Shown: in pieces, positions 1 through 8,821 of the stretch
Position numbering within the stretch: the first letter of the stretch is position 1
How the letters are laid out: each line of letters begins with the position of its first letter
Assembly: GCF_051521505.1 (NCBI RefSeq)
Contig: NZ_CP150356.1
Span: 7,750,001 to 7,814,000 of the forward strand
Length of the DNA: 64,000 nucleotides
Reading direction: 5' to 3'
Origin: Sorangium sp025924095
Lineage (GTDB): Bacteria > Myxococcota_A > Polyangia > Polyangiales > Polyangiaceae
Program-made: the position numbers and the translations under genes
Notes under the pieces: generated by a model
Told to the model about the DNA's origin: nothing
The model's database searches: none
The model's input: the letters and a program-made list of their open reading frames with translations, nothing else

Positions 1-366
1 GGCGACGCGCTGCCGGACCTCCAGATCGAGATCGGCCGGGTGAGCGACGTGAAGTGCAACACGCAGGAGGTCGACGTCCCGACGACGATCACAAACGCCG
101 GCTCGGCGCCCGCGAGCGACGTGCGGATCCGGTACTACGCCGGCGATCCCGGTCAGGGCGGGACGGTGCTCCACGAGGAGGTCGTCGCGGGGCCGATCGC
201 GCCGGGGGCGAGCGTGAGCCTCACCGCCACCATCGCCAAGTTCCCGTGGAACCTCTCGATCCTGATCTACGGCGCCGTCGACCCGGACGGCGCGATCAAC
301 GAGTGCAACGACGGGAACAACAAGGACGCCGCCTCGGACAAGGTGGCGTGCGAGCGCGTCGACTGA
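1..366 (+). CDS. C-terminal part of a CARDB-like surface protein (5' end outside window)
   Basis: The reading frame is open from base 1 and stops at 364-366, so only the last 121 residues are seen. The segment looks like one CARDB-type beta-sandwich: a VPTTITNAGSAPASDV strand pair, an APGASVSLT turn, and the closing NECNDGNNKD that such domains often carry. CARDB domains are adhesion modules in secreted or surface proteins. Here it would be the last domain of a larger exported protein, which is an inference because the signal peptide and upstream domains are not visible. Whether the protein has metal-binding or FG-GAP repeats upstream cannot be seen. Confidence 0.7.
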   Translation, partial: GDALPDLQIEIGRVSDVKCNTQEVDVPTTITNAGSAPASDVRIRYYAGDPGQGGTVLHEEVVAGPIAPGASVSLTATIAKFPWNLSILIYGAVDPDGAINECNDGNNKDAASDKVACERVD

Positions 367-580
367 CGCGCCGCCGTCCGGCCGCCGGGGCCTCGCCGGG
401 CGCGCTCCGCGCCTGTGGGGCTCCCGCGGCGACGCATGGCGCCCGTAGACGACCGCGGCGGCGCACGAACCCCCCGCTCTCCCGGGGCGCAGTGCTATGC
501 CTCTGCCCCCCGCGGCGCCGCGCACCGCGCCGCTCCTGACGGCGCGCGCCGCGCCGCGCGGCCCAAGCCCCCAAAGCGCC

Positions 581-2503
581 ATGCTCGGAACGTCCAACCT
601 CGCGAAATCCTTCGGTGATCGGACCCTCTTCGAGGGCGTCTCGCTCAAGCTGAACCCGGGGTCCCGCTACGGCCTCGTGGGCGCCAACGGCTCGGGGAAG
701 ACCACCTTCCTCAAGATCGTGGCCGGCGACGAGCCCGCGACCGAGGGGAACGTCAGCCTGCCGAAGGACGCCCGCGTGGGCGTGCTCCGGCAGGACCGGT
801 TCCTCGACGACGACCAGATCATCCTGGATCTCGCGATGATGGGCGATCGCGTCGTCTGGGACGCGCTCGTCGAGTCGCGCCACCTCGCGGAGGAAGGCGG
901 CGACGCCGGCCGGGTCGCCGACCTGGAGGACCGCATCCGCGCCCACGACGGCTACACCCTGGAGGCGCGCGCGAGCGCCGTCCTCGAGGGGCTCGGCATC
1001 CCCGTGGAGGCCCACCGCAGGTCGCTCTCCACGCTGTCGGGCGGCTTCAAGCTGCGCGTGCTCCTCGCCCAGGTCCTCCTCGGCGGCTCGGACGTGCTCC
1101 TGCTCGACGAGCCCACGAACCACCTCGACATCCTGTCGATCCGGTGGCTCGAGAAGTTCCTCGCCGGCTACAAGGGGTGCGCCGTCGTCATCTCGCACGA
1201 CCAGCGCTTCCTCGACAACGTCGCCACGCACATCCTCGACGTCGACTACGAGACCATCACGCTCTACACGGGCAACTACGCCGCCTTCGTGGTCGAGAAG
1301 CAGGCGATCCGCGAGCGCAAGCAGGCCGAGATCGCGCGCGCCGAGAAGATCATCGCCGACAAGCGCGCGTTCGTGGAGCGGTTCGGCGCCAAGGCGACCA
1401 AGGCGCGCCAGGCGCAGAGCCGGCTCAAGCAGATCGAGAAGATCGAGGTCGAGGAGCTCGCCGACACGTCGCGGCGCACGCCGTCGTTCCGGTTCGCGGT
1501 CCAGCGGCCGAGCGGGCGCGACGTGCTCGAGGCGCGGGGCATCTCGAAGGCGTACGGCAACAAGCAGGTGCTGCGCGACGTGTCGCTGTCGGTGCGGCGG
1601 GGCGAGCGGGTCGCGGTGATCGGGCCGAACGGGCTCGGCAAATCCACGCTGCTCAAGATCCTCGTGGATCGCCTGGCGCCCGACGCCGGCGGCGCGTCGT
1701 GGGGGCACGAGGTGCGCGTCGGCTACTTCGCCCAGGATCACCGCGAGCTGCTCGTCGACGGATCGATGACGCCGCTCTCCTTCCTGTGGGAGGCGTGCCC
1801 TGACGAGTCGCCGAGCTACGTCCGCGGCCAGCTCGGCAAGGCGCTGTTCTCGGGCGACGACGTGGAGAAGAGCGTCGGCTCGCTCTCCGGCGGCGAGGCG
1901 GCGCGGCTCATCTTCTGCCGGATCCTCGTCGAGCGGCCCAACGTGCTCGTGCTCGACGAGCCGACAAACCATCTCGATCTCGAGGCGATCCACGGGCTCG
2001 TCGAGGGGCTCAAGGCCTTCGAGGGGACGGTGCTCTTCGTCTCGCACGATCGCTTCTTCGTGTCCGAGCTGGCGACGCGCATCCTCGAGGTCACGACGGC
2101 TGGGCCGCGCGATTTCCTGGGCACCTACGAGGAGTACCTGACCGGCTGCGGCGACGATCACCTCGACGCCGACACGGTGGTGCTCAAGGCGAAGCGCGAG
2201 CACCAGAAGGCGGCCACCGCGCCCGAGGCGGGCGGCTCGTGGGAGGAGCAGAAGCGGCGGCGCAACCGGCAGAAGGAGCTCCCGGGGCGGCGCGACAAGG
2301 TGCTCGCGGCGATCGAGGCGGCGGAGGCGCGGAAGAAGGCGATCCACGACCTCTACTGCGGCGACGGGTTCTTCGAGCGCACGGGGCAGGCGGAGATCGC
2401 GGCGCTGAACGCCGAGGACGAGGCGCTCGGGCCGCGCATCGACGCGCTCATGGCCGAGTGGGAGCAGCTGGAGCAGGAGATCGCGGAGCTCGGGGCGCCC
2501 TAG
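581..2503 (+). CDS. ABC-F family ATPase (tandem ATP-binding domains)
   Basis: A 640-residue soluble protein with two ABC ATPase domains and no membrane segments, which is the ABC-F plan. Members act on ribosomes as translation factors or antibiotic-protection proteins rather than as transporters. Domain 1 has Walker A GANGSGKT (residues 34-41), signature LSGG (152-155) and Walker B LLLDEPTNHLD. Domain 2 has GPNGLGKST (348-356), LSGGE (435-439) and LVLDEPTNHLD. The linker between them (about 240-295) is charged and helical, as expected for the arm that reaches into the ribosome. After domain 2 comes a charged, probably coiled-coil tail (about 545-640) as in Uup-like members. The ATG at 581 is preferred to one at 497 because homology begins there; the extra 28 residues are low-complexity. 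Confidence 0.9.
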   Translation: MLGTSNLAKSFGDRTLFEGVSLKLNPGSRYGLVGANGSGKTTFLKIVAGDEPATEGNVSLPKDARVGVLRQDRFLDDDQIILDLAMMGDRVVWDALVESRHLAEEGGDAGRVADLEDRIRAHDGYTLEARASAVLEGLGIPVEAHRRSLSTLSGGFKLRVLLAQVLLGGSDVLLLDEPTNHLDILSIRWLEKFLAGYKGCAVVISHDQRFLDNVATHILDVDYETITLYTGNYAAFVVEKQAIRERKQAEIARAEKIIADKRAFVERFGAKATKARQAQSRLKQIEKIEVEELADTSRRTPSFRFAVQRPSGRDVLEARGISKAYGNKQVLRDVSLSVRRGERVAVIGPNGLGKSTLLKILVDRLAPDAGGASWGHEVRVGYFAQDHRELLVDGSMTPLSFLWEACPDESPSYVRGQLGKALFSGDDVEKSVGSLSGGEAARLIFCRILVERPNVLVLDEPTNHLDLEAIHGLVEGLKAFEGTVLFVSHDRFFVSELATRILEVTTAGPRDFLGTYEEYLTGCGDDHLDADTVVLKAKREHQKAATAPEAGGSWEEQKRRRNRQKELPGRRDKVLAAIEAAEARKKAIHDLYCGDGFFERTGQAEIAALNAEDEALGPRIDALMAEWEQLEQEIAELGAP

Positions 2504-2516
2504 CACCGCGGGTCAG

Positions 2517-2534
2517 AGATCCTGCCAGGGATCT
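2517..2534. terminator. Short hairpin between convergent genes
   Basis: AGATCC and GGATCT form a perfect 6-bp stem around a 6-base loop, 13 bases after the ABC-F stop and 18 bases before the catalase stop. No T-run follows. A terminator role is inferred from its position between two converging genes. Confidence 0.35.
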
Positions 2535-2551
2535 GCCTCGCCGACGAGATA

Positions 2552-4723
2552 TCAGGCGGGGATCTGGGCGATGTCCTCGCGGTCCCAGTGGCGGTGCTGC
2601 GCGATCGCCCGGAGGAGCTCGTGGGTGAACGGCGTGAGCCCGGCGGGATCGCGCAGGGTGATCACGCCCTTGTCGGAGAGGAGCGGGCCTGCGGCCGGCG
2701 TGTCGGCGAGCGCCACGCCGCGGATGAGCGACGACGAGAGGAGCGCGACGCCGTCGCCCGTCGCCCCGATCGCCTTGCAGTGCTTGAACGCCTCGTTGAC
2801 GAAGTGGACCGCCTCGCCGATCGCCGCGAGCGCCTCGACGCTGGCGCGCCCGCCGGGGACGTAGACCGCGTCGAACATGACGGATTTCGTCGTGAGCAGC
2901 GTCCTGTCCGCCTCCACGGTGCTCCCGTCGTCCCCGAGGATCGGTCCGAGGCGCGTCGACACGACCTGCGCATGCGCCCCGGCCGCCGCGAGCGCCGCCC
3001 GCACCGCCGCGAGCTCGGCGCCGCTGAACCCGTCGGCCGCGAGCACGGCGACGAGCCGGCTCTTCACCGTGTTCTTCACCGTGTTCTCCATGCTGAGCGC
3101 CGGTGATGCGTCCACGGAGCGCTTGCCCGCGGCCCCGCCCTTCGAGGGCGCCTGAGGCTGGCCCGCGGGCGGGGCGACGCCGAGGCCCTCGGCGACGAGC
3201 CTGCCGAGCTGAGCGTCGACCTCGCCGAGCCGCGCGACCATGCGCTCGCGGACGTCCCGGGTCGCCACGTTGCCGAGCTCGAAGCGCGCCGCGCTGACCA
3301 GGTGTCTCTTCTCGGGCACAGAGAGGCTGTTCCAGAAGAGCCTCGCCTGGGTGATGTGGTCCTTGAAGCTCTCGCTCCGCTCGCGCAGCTTGAGCCCGAC
3401 GACCCGCTCGGGGTAGTGCACGAAGGCGCCCGTCTGCCACGACGCCGTCACAGGGCAGCCGCCGGCGAGCGAGTTCGGGAGGTAGTGTGCGCGGCCCTGC
3501 TTGATCCGCTGCTGCATGAAGCCGTCCCGGTTCTGGTTGTGCACTGGGGCGAGGGGGCGGTTGATGGGGATCTGCGGGAAGTTCGGGCCGCCGAGCCGGA
3601 GGAGCTGGGTGTCGAGGTACGAGAAATTCCGGATGTGGAGCAGGGGATCGTCGGAGAAGTCGATCCCGGGCACGACGTTGGCCGTGTGGAATGCGACCTG
3701 CTCGGTCTCGGCGAAGAAGTTGTCCGGGTTGCGGTTCAGCGTCAGCTTGCCGATGCGGCGCACTGGCACGAGCTCCTCCGGCACGATCTTCGTCGCGTCG
3801 AGCAGATCGAAGTCGAAGGCGAACTCGTCCTCTTCCTCGATGATCTGCACCCCGAGCTCGTACTCGGGGTAGTCCCCCCGCTCGATGGCGTCCCAGAGGT
3901 CGCGGCGGTGGTAGTCCGGGTCTCTGCCGGCGAGCTCCTGCGCTTCGTCCCAGACGAGGGAGTGCACGCCGAGGAGCGGCTTCCAGTGCAGCTTGACGAA
4001 GCGCGATTTGCCCAGCGCGTTGACGAAGCGGAAGCTGTGGACGCCGAAGCCCTCCATCATGCGGAAGCTCCGCGGGATGGCGCGATCCGAGAGCACCCAC
4101 AGGGCCATGTGGGTCGACTCCGGCATCAGCGAGATGAAGTCCCAGGAGGTGTCGTGAGCGGACGAGGCCTGTGGGATTTCCCGGTCCGGCTCCGGCTTGA
4201 GCGCGTGGATGACGTCCGGGAACTTGATGCCGTCCTGAATGAAGAAGACCGGGATGTTGTTGCCGACGAGATCGAAGTTCCCCTCCTCGGTGTAGAACTT
4301 CGTCGCGAAGCCGCGCACGTCGCGGACTGTGTCTGCCGACCCGCGCGAGCCGACCACGGTGGAGAACCGGACGAAGACCGGCGTCTTGGCGCTCGGGTCC
4401 TGAAGGAACCCTGCCCTCGTGTACTCGGCCATCGGCTCATAGACCTGGAAGTACCCGTGCGCCCCCGAGCCCCGCGCGTGGACGACGCGCTCCGGGATCC
4501 GCTCATGATCAAAATGCGTGATCTTTTCCCGTAGATGAAAATCCTCAAGGAGGGATGGCCCTCTGGCCCCAGCCTTGAGGGAGTCATCGGTGCTGTCGAT
4601 CCGGATGCCCTGGTCTGTCGAGAGGATGGTGCCTGTCAGGTCCTCGCGGTGGGGTTCCAGGCTTGCGACCTTGCTGTTCGGGGCGATGTTCGGGCTTTCA
4701 TTCTTCTTCCCTTGGTCGGCCAT
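2552..4723 (-). CDS. katE: Catalase, large-subunit clade 2 (KatE/HPII type)
   Basis: A 723-residue haem catalase that splits hydrogen peroxide. Its length and C-terminal flavodoxin/DJ-1-like domain mark the large-subunit HPII class, as opposed to about 480-550 residues for small catalases. The distal His lies in RVVHARGSGAHG (His82), the catalytic Asn in the DLVGNN motif near 155, and the proximal haem Tyr in RNFSYLDTQ. The C-terminal domain starts near residue 565 with SRLVAVLAADGFSGAEL and contains VYVPGG. A purine-rich GAGGAGGACGC precedes the ATG. The gene is transcribed alone, toward the ABC-F gene; a long inverted repeat separates it from the transporter genes upstream. HPII enzymes are usually stationary-phase enzymes, but no promoter motif was identified here. 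Confidence 0.96.
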   Translation of the reverse strand: MADQGKKNESPNIAPNSKVASLEPHREDLTGTILSTDQGIRIDSTDDSLKAGARGPSLLEDFHLREKITHFDHERIPERVVHARGSGAHGYFQVYEPMAEYTRAGFLQDPSAKTPVFVRFSTVVGSRGSADTVRDVRGFATKFYTEEGNFDLVGNNIPVFFIQDGIKFPDVIHALKPEPDREIPQASSAHDTSWDFISLMPESTHMALWVLSDRAIPRSFRMMEGFGVHSFRFVNALGKSRFVKLHWKPLLGVHSLVWDEAQELAGRDPDYHRRDLWDAIERGDYPEYELGVQIIEEEDEFAFDFDLLDATKIVPEELVPVRRIGKLTLNRNPDNFFAETEQVAFHTANVVPGIDFSDDPLLHIRNFSYLDTQLLRLGGPNFPQIPINRPLAPVHNQNRDGFMQQRIKQGRAHYLPNSLAGGCPVTASWQTGAFVHYPERVVGLKLRERSESFKDHITQARLFWNSLSVPEKRHLVSAARFELGNVATRDVRERMVARLGEVDAQLGRLVAEGLGVAPPAGQPQAPSKGGAAGKRSVDASPALSMENTVKNTVKSRLVAVLAADGFSGAELAAVRAALAAAGAHAQVVSTRLGPILGDDGSTVEADRTLLTTKSVMFDAVYVPGGRASVEALAAIGEAVHFVNEAFKHCKAIGATGDGVALLSSSLIRGVALADTPAAGPLLSDKGVITLRDPAGLTPFTHELLRAIAQHRHWDREDIAQIPA

Positions 4724-4865
4724 GCGTCCTCCTCGTCCTCCTGCCGGTCCATGCCCTCTGCAGGTGCCGATTGGATGCGACCGACGGCCCCCCGTCGCAC
4801 CAGACGCAACTCTTCCTCTCCGCCCCCTCTATGCGCCGGACAGACCCCCACCTCCCGCCCCCCAG

Positions 4866-4991
4866 CTCACGAGCCCCCCGACCGCCAGCTCACGAGCCCC
4901 CGAACGGCGGCTCACGAGCCCCTGCCCCCCAACTCACGAGCCCCCCGACCGCCCTCTCACGAGCCCCCCGACCGCCCTCTCACGAGCCCCC
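4866..4991. repeat. Tandem repeat of 22-23 bp, six copies
   Basis: The core CTCACGAGCCCC begins at 4866, 4889, 4911, 4933, 4956 and 4979. The period alternates between 22 and 23 bp, and the remaining bases vary (CCGACCGCC, CGAACGGCGG, TGCCCCCCAA). The block lies in the 393-base space between the catalase start and the permease stop and runs into a long inverted repeat. There are no unique spacers, so it is not a CRISPR array. No open reading frame with coding character crosses it. Confidence 0.85.
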
Positions 4992-5118
4992 GAGCGGCGG
5001 CTCACCCGCACAGGAGACGGGCCCAGATCGGCGTTTTCGGCGCACAGGCGTACTCCAGTACGCCGAGCACCGAAAACGTCGAGATGGGCCCGTATCCGAA
5101 GCGGGTGAGCCGCCGCTC
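4992..5118. repeat. Long imperfect inverted repeat with arms of about 63 bp
   Basis: The left arm starts GAGCGGCGGCTCACCCGC and the right arm, read on the opposite strand from 5118, starts with the same 18 bases. Further matching blocks are ACGGGCCCA, CGTTTTCGG and GGCGTACT around a short centre near 5055. The right arm overlaps the stop codon of the sugar permease gene. RNA from the transporter operon would fold into a stem of about 60 bp just after the stop, so a terminator or 3'-end protecting role is likely. A dispersed repeat element is the alternative. Confidence 0.8.
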
Positions 5119-6217
5119 AGTGGGAGCGGGATTTGCGGCTGGCCATGTCGATGCCGACGGCGAGGATGAGGATCACGCCCTTGATGATCGGCTGCCAGAA
5201 GCTCTCGGTGTTCATCAGGCTCATGCCGTTGTCGAGCGAGGCCATGACGAGCGCGCCGAGCAGCGCGCCCCAGATGGTGCCCTGCCCGCCGAGGAGCGAC
5301 GTGCCGCCGATCACGGCGGCCGCGATGGCGTCGAGCTCCATCATCCGGCCGGCGTCCGAGGTCGCCGAGCCGACCCGGGCGGTGAGCACGATGCCCGCGA
5401 TGGCCGCCATCACGCCCATCAGCGTGAACACCGCGATGAGGTGACGATCGATGTTGATGCCGGAGTAAAAGGCCGCCTCGCGGTTGCCGCCGATCGCGTA
5501 GAGGTGCCGCCCGAACGTCGTGTGCCTCGCCAGCACCGTGAACGCGGCCGCGAGCAGGATGACGACCAGCACGGGGAACGGGACCCCCTGGTAGGAGTTC
5601 ATCAGCGCGGCGAACGCGAGGGTGAACGCGGTGAGCCCGAGCCACGGGAGGCGCGCCGAGCCGGTCGCGCGCACCGCCTTGTACAGCAGCACGACGGAGA
5701 GGAGGCCCGCGCCCGCCCAGCCGAGCGCGTGCGGCACGTACGCCTGGCCGACGAACAGGTAGGGCCGCGCCGGCGACACGGAGACGCCCCCGGTGGTGCC
5801 GAGCATGGCGCCCTGGAAAATGAGCATCCCGCCGAGCGTGACGATGAAGGGAGGGATGCGCAGCCGCGCCACGAGCGTCCCCTGCACGAAGCCAAGGAAC
5901 GCCCCGAGGGCGAGCGGCAGGAGGAAGGCCGCCGGCAGCGGCCAGTCGAGGTTCACGTAGATGATCGCCGACGTGGCGCCGAGCAGGCCGGCCAGGGCGC
6001 CCACCGAGAGGTCGATCTGCCCCGCGACGATGACCATCACCATGCCGATGGCCAGGATCGAGGTCACCGACATCTGCCGCGCGAGCAGCGTCAGGTTGCG
6101 CGACGTCACGAACGTGCCGTCGGTCGTGATCGAGAAGGCGACCCAGATCGCGATGAGCGAGCCCACCATCGAGAGGGCGCGCCAGGGGATACGCACGCGA
6201 AGCTTCGCCTCGCTCAT
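5117..6217 (-). CDS. Sugar ABC transporter permease (XylH/RbsC family)
   Basis: A 366-residue integral membrane protein of the carbohydrate-uptake-2 (ribose/xylose) permease family with about 8-10 hydrophobic segments. Family signatures are QIDLSVGALAGLLGA, PPFIVTLGGMLIFQG, YAIGGNREAAFYSGI and a closing LDNGMSLMNTESFWQPIIKG. It would form the membrane channel for the ATPase encoded just upstream. Its ATG overlaps the ATPase stop as ATGA (6214-6217), so translation is probably coupled. The sugar cannot be read from the sequence; xylose or another monosaccharide is a family-level guess. No periplasmic binding protein gene is adjacent. A long hairpin follows the stop. Confidence 0.9.
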   Translation of the reverse strand: MSEAKLRVRIPWRALSMVGSLIAIWVAFSITTDGTFVTSRNLTLLARQMSVTSILAIGMVMVIVAGQIDLSVGALAGLLGATSAIIYVNLDWPLPAAFLLPLALGAFLGFVQGTLVARLRIPPFIVTLGGMLIFQGAMLGTTGGVSVSPARPYLFVGQAYVPHALGWAGAGLLSVVLLYKAVRATGSARLPWLGLTAFTLAFAALMNSYQGVPFPVLVVILLAAAFTVLARHTTFGRHLYAIGGNREAAFYSGINIDRHLIAVFTLMGVMAAIAGIVLTARVGSATSDAGRMMELDAIAAAVIGGTSLLGGQGTIWGALLGALVMASLDNGMSLMNTESFWQPIIKGVILILAVGIDMASRKSRSH

Positions 6218-7737
6218 TCCGTCACCTTCCTCGTTGCTGCAGCCATCACGCGCTCGGCGGTGGCGTCCTTCCGGTCGAGGCAGGCGGTCGCCCTGCCCTG
6301 GGTGAGCACCAGCACGCGGTGGCTCATGCCGAGCAGCTCCGGCAGATCGGAGGAGACGAGCACCACGGCGAGCCCGTCCGAAGCGAGCTTGTGAATCAGC
6401 TGGTAGATCTCCGCCTTCGCCCCGACGTCGATGCCCCGGGTCGGCTCGTCGAGCAGGAGCACGCGCGGCCCCGTCATCAGCCACTTGCCGATGACGATCT
6501 TCTGCTGGTTGCCGCCCGAGAGCTGGTTCGCGAGCGCGAGCGGCCCCGGCGCCTTGGTCCTGAGCGCCCTCATCTGCTCGACCGCCGTGGCCTCCCGCGC
6601 GGTGTGATCGAGGAAGAGCCCCTTCACGAACCGGCGCAGGGTCGCGAGCGTGATGTTGTCGAGGAGGGTCGCCTCGAGCACGAGGCCGTAGCGCTTGCGA
6701 TCCTCGCTGACGAGCGCGATGCCCGCGTCGATGGCCCGGGCGGGCGCCGTGAACGGCGGCGAGGCGGGCCCTCCGCAGACCGAGATCGCGCCGGTGACGC
6801 GGCTCTGGGCCGCGCCGAAGATCGTCGAGACGAGCGCGGTGCGCCCGGCGCCCATGAGGCCGCCGACGCCCAGCACCTCGCCGGCGCGCACCTCGAAGCT
6901 CACGTCGCGCAGCACGAACCGCCCGGGGTGCCCCGCGTCCTCGACCGACCAGCGCTCGACCGAGAGCGCGACAGGACCCTCCGGCGGCGGCGGGCAGGGA
7001 TAGAGGTTCGTCACCTCGCGCCCGACCATGAACGAGATGACCTTGTCCGGCGAGAGCTCGGTCCGCGTCTGCGTCGTGATCGATTTGCCGTCCCGGAGGA
7101 CGGTGATGCGATCGGCGATCTCGAAGACCTCCTCGAGACGGTGGCTGATGTAGATGCAGGAGACGCCGCGGGCGCGCAGGTCGCGCAGCAGGCCGAGCAG
7201 CGTCCTCACGCCGGAGTCGGTGAGCGCCGCCGTGGGCTCGTCGAGGACGAGGATCTTCGCGTCCTTGAGCAGCGACTTCGCGATCTCGACCATCTGCTGC
7301 TGGCCGATGCCAAGGTCCTTGATCGGGCGCTCGGGGTCGACGTCGAGCCCCACGCGCGCGAGCGCCTGCCGCGCCACCGCCCGCACCGCGTCCCAGTCGA
7401 TGAGCCCTCCCCGGACGGGCTCGCGCCCGAGCACCAGGTTCTCGGCCACGGTGAGGTCGGGGACGAGCGCGAGCTCCTGCGCGATGAGCGCGATCCGGTG
7501 CTCCTCGGCGTCGCGCATGCTGCTGAACTCCACGACGCGGCCGTTCAAGCGGATCTCGCCGCCGTACGTGCCGGCCGGGTAGTAGCCGCACAGGGTCTTG
7601 ATGAGGGTGCTCTTGCCCGCGCCGTTCTCGCCGCAGAGGGCGTGAATCTCGCCCTCCTGGAGGTCGAACGAGACGCCGTCGAGGGCTTTCACGCCCGGGA
7701 ACTGCTTCGTTATCGATGCGAGCTCGAGGAGAGGCAT
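6214..7737 (-). CDS. Sugar ABC transporter double ATPase (XylG/RbsA/MglA family)
   Basis: A 507-residue ATPase with two fused nucleotide-binding halves, as in the ribose/xylose/galactose importers. The first half has Walker A GENGAGKST (36-44), the family variant GIGQQQMVEIAKSLL in place of LSGGQ, and LVLDEPTAAL. The second half has the usual degenerate P-loop GGLMGAGRT, the EDRKRYGLVLEATLLDN segment, LSGGNQQKIVIGKWL and LLLDEPTRGIDVGAK. It powers the permease encoded immediately downstream with an ATGA overlap. The ATG at 7737 is chosen because the domain starts at once (MPLLELASITKQF); an in-frame ATG at 7830 would add 31 residues without homology. Confidence 0.93.
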   Translation of the reverse strand: MPLLELASITKQFPGVKALDGVSFDLQEGEIHALCGENGAGKSTLIKTLCGYYPAGTYGGEIRLNGRVVEFSSMRDAEEHRIALIAQELALVPDLTVAENLVLGREPVRGGLIDWDAVRAVARQALARVGLDVDPERPIKDLGIGQQQMVEIAKSLLKDAKILVLDEPTAALTDSGVRTLLGLLRDLRARGVSCIYISHRLEEVFEIADRITVLRDGKSITTQTRTELSPDKVISFMVGREVTNLYPCPPPPEGPVALSVERWSVEDAGHPGRFVLRDVSFEVRAGEVLGVGGLMGAGRTALVSTIFGAAQSRVTGAISVCGGPASPPFTAPARAIDAGIALVSEDRKRYGLVLEATLLDNITLATLRRFVKGLFLDHTAREATAVEQMRALRTKAPGPLALANQLSGGNQQKIVIGKWLMTGPRVLLLDEPTRGIDVGAKAEIYQLIHKLASDGLAVVLVSSDLPELLGMSHRVLVLTQGRATACLDRKDATAERVMAAATRKVTE

Positions 7738-7918
7738 TGTCCTGGACGCAGGTGCGGAAGCGCGGCCATGTTTGCCCGGGACACGCCCGAGATGCAAGCA
7801 CTTATTTCCGGCGGCGCACGGGCGGCGCATGGGCGAGCTGCGCGGGCAGTCGTCGCCGTCGCCGTCGCCCGGGCCAGCTGGGAGCGCAAGACGTGCAGAA
7901 TGAATGACGGCCCGCGGC

Positions 7919-7946
7919 GCGCCGGCCCCTGGGGAGAGGCCGGCGC
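7919..7946 (-). terminator. Strong hairpin after the carbohydrate-binding lipoprotein gene
   Basis: GCGCCGGCC (7919-7927) and GGCCGGCGC (7938-7946) form a perfect 9-bp stem with a 10-base loop, starting 8 bases past the stop of the lipoprotein gene. There is no T-run. It probably ends that transcript and makes the sugar ATPase/permease pair a separate unit. Confidence 0.55.
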
Positions 7947-7954
7947 GAGGGCGC

Positions 7955-8821
7955 TCAGTTGTAGAAGCCGAGGTCGTCGATGTAGAGGTCGAACGAGGCC
8001 GCGTCGGTGATCTGGAACTGGATGGAGTAGAGCTTCGCCGCGTCGATCTGCTCGGTGCCCGCCGGATCGCCCCAGCCGCCCTGCTTCATGTCGGCGAAAG
8101 GAATGGTGAACTGCTGCCACTCCTCGGTGACGGCGAGGTCCTTTTTCCACGGGTCGCACTGGTCGGAGCAGGCACCGCCGACCGGGTCCGTGCCCGGGTC
8201 CGAGATCAGGACGACCGCGCCCGTGCCGGAGCCCGGACCGACCTTGGCCCAGAACGTGATTCCGGCGTACGTCGAGGCGTCATATTCGGTCTTGGCCCCC
8301 TCCGCGCTGCTCAGATCGAAGCCGAACCCGATGCCCCAGTCCTCGAAGCCCGTGCCCCAGGAGCGCGCCGCGTGCGCGCTCTGCCCGCGCGCCGGATCGA
8401 GCTCCGCCATGGTGAAAGGCGTCTCCCCGGTCCCGTCCGGATCGGGCGGAGGATTCTGCGTGGCCCCCTCCGTCCCGTCATTGAAGGTGTACCAGTAGCC
8501 GACCCGACCCCCCGCGGGCAGGAGGGCGTTGTCGCCGTCCTCCATGTCATCGATCATCTCGATCGTCTGGGGGCCGCCGCCCGTGCCCGTCGTCGCCGAG
8601 CTGCTCGCGGCCGTCGTGCTCGAGGTGGTGGGCTCCGTGGTCCCCGTCGTCGCCGTGGTCGACGGGTCCACGGTGCCCGAGGTGGTGCTGCCCGCGCCGC
8701 CCGCGCCGCCCGCGCCCCCGGAGCCGCCGCCGCCGCCGTCGTCGCCGCACGCCGCGAACGCCGCCACGGCCAGCCCGGCGATCGCCAAGTTAAATCCGCG
8801 CAGAAAAACTCTAGTCTTCAT
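7955..8821 (-). CDS. Lipoprotein with Thr/Ser linker and carbohydrate-binding-like domain
   Basis: A 288-residue exported protein. A signal peptide runs into a lipobox with Cys25 (AAFAACGDD). Next come a short Gly run and a Thr/Ser-rich linker (about 40-75), then one domain of about 200 residues that begins IEMIDDMEDGDN and ends FDLYIDDLGFYN. That start and end, with GITFWAKVG and EEWQQFTIPFADMKQGGWG between them, match the jelly-roll sugar-binding modules (CBM11-like) common in Sorangium. It is probably anchored in a membrane and binds polysaccharide or sugar; no catalytic residues are visible. It lies upstream of the sugar ABC genes on the same strand, with a hairpin between. The ATG at 8821 fits the signal peptide better than the in-frame start at 8854. 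Confidence 0.8.
   Translation of the reverse strand: MKTRVFLRGFNLAIAGLAVAAFAACGDDGGGGGSGGAGGAGGAGSTTSGTVDPSTTATTGTTEPTTSSTTAASSSATTGTGGGPQTIEMIDDMEDGDNALLPAGGRVGYWYTFNDGTEGATQNPPPDPDGTGETPFTMAELDPARGQSAHAARSWGTGFEDWGIGFGFDLSSAEGAKTEYDASTYAGITFWAKVGPGSGTGAVVLISDPGTDPVGGACSDQCDPWKKDLAVTEEWQQFTIPFADMKQGGWGDPAGTEQIDAAKLYSIQFQITDAASFDLYIDDLGFYN

Noticed and set aside
296..2506. A 736-codon open frame opposite the ABC-F gene
   Set aside because: High-GC codon bias keeps the opposite strand open. The translation is Leu/Arg/Glu-rich without domains, while the other strand has full ABC motifs.
4866..4991. CRISPR array
   Set aside because: Period of 22-23 bp is all repeat; the variable bases are not spacer-like.
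6319..8010. A 563-codon open frame opposite the sugar ATPase
   Set aside because: Same mirror effect; the ATPase strand shows all catalytic motifs.
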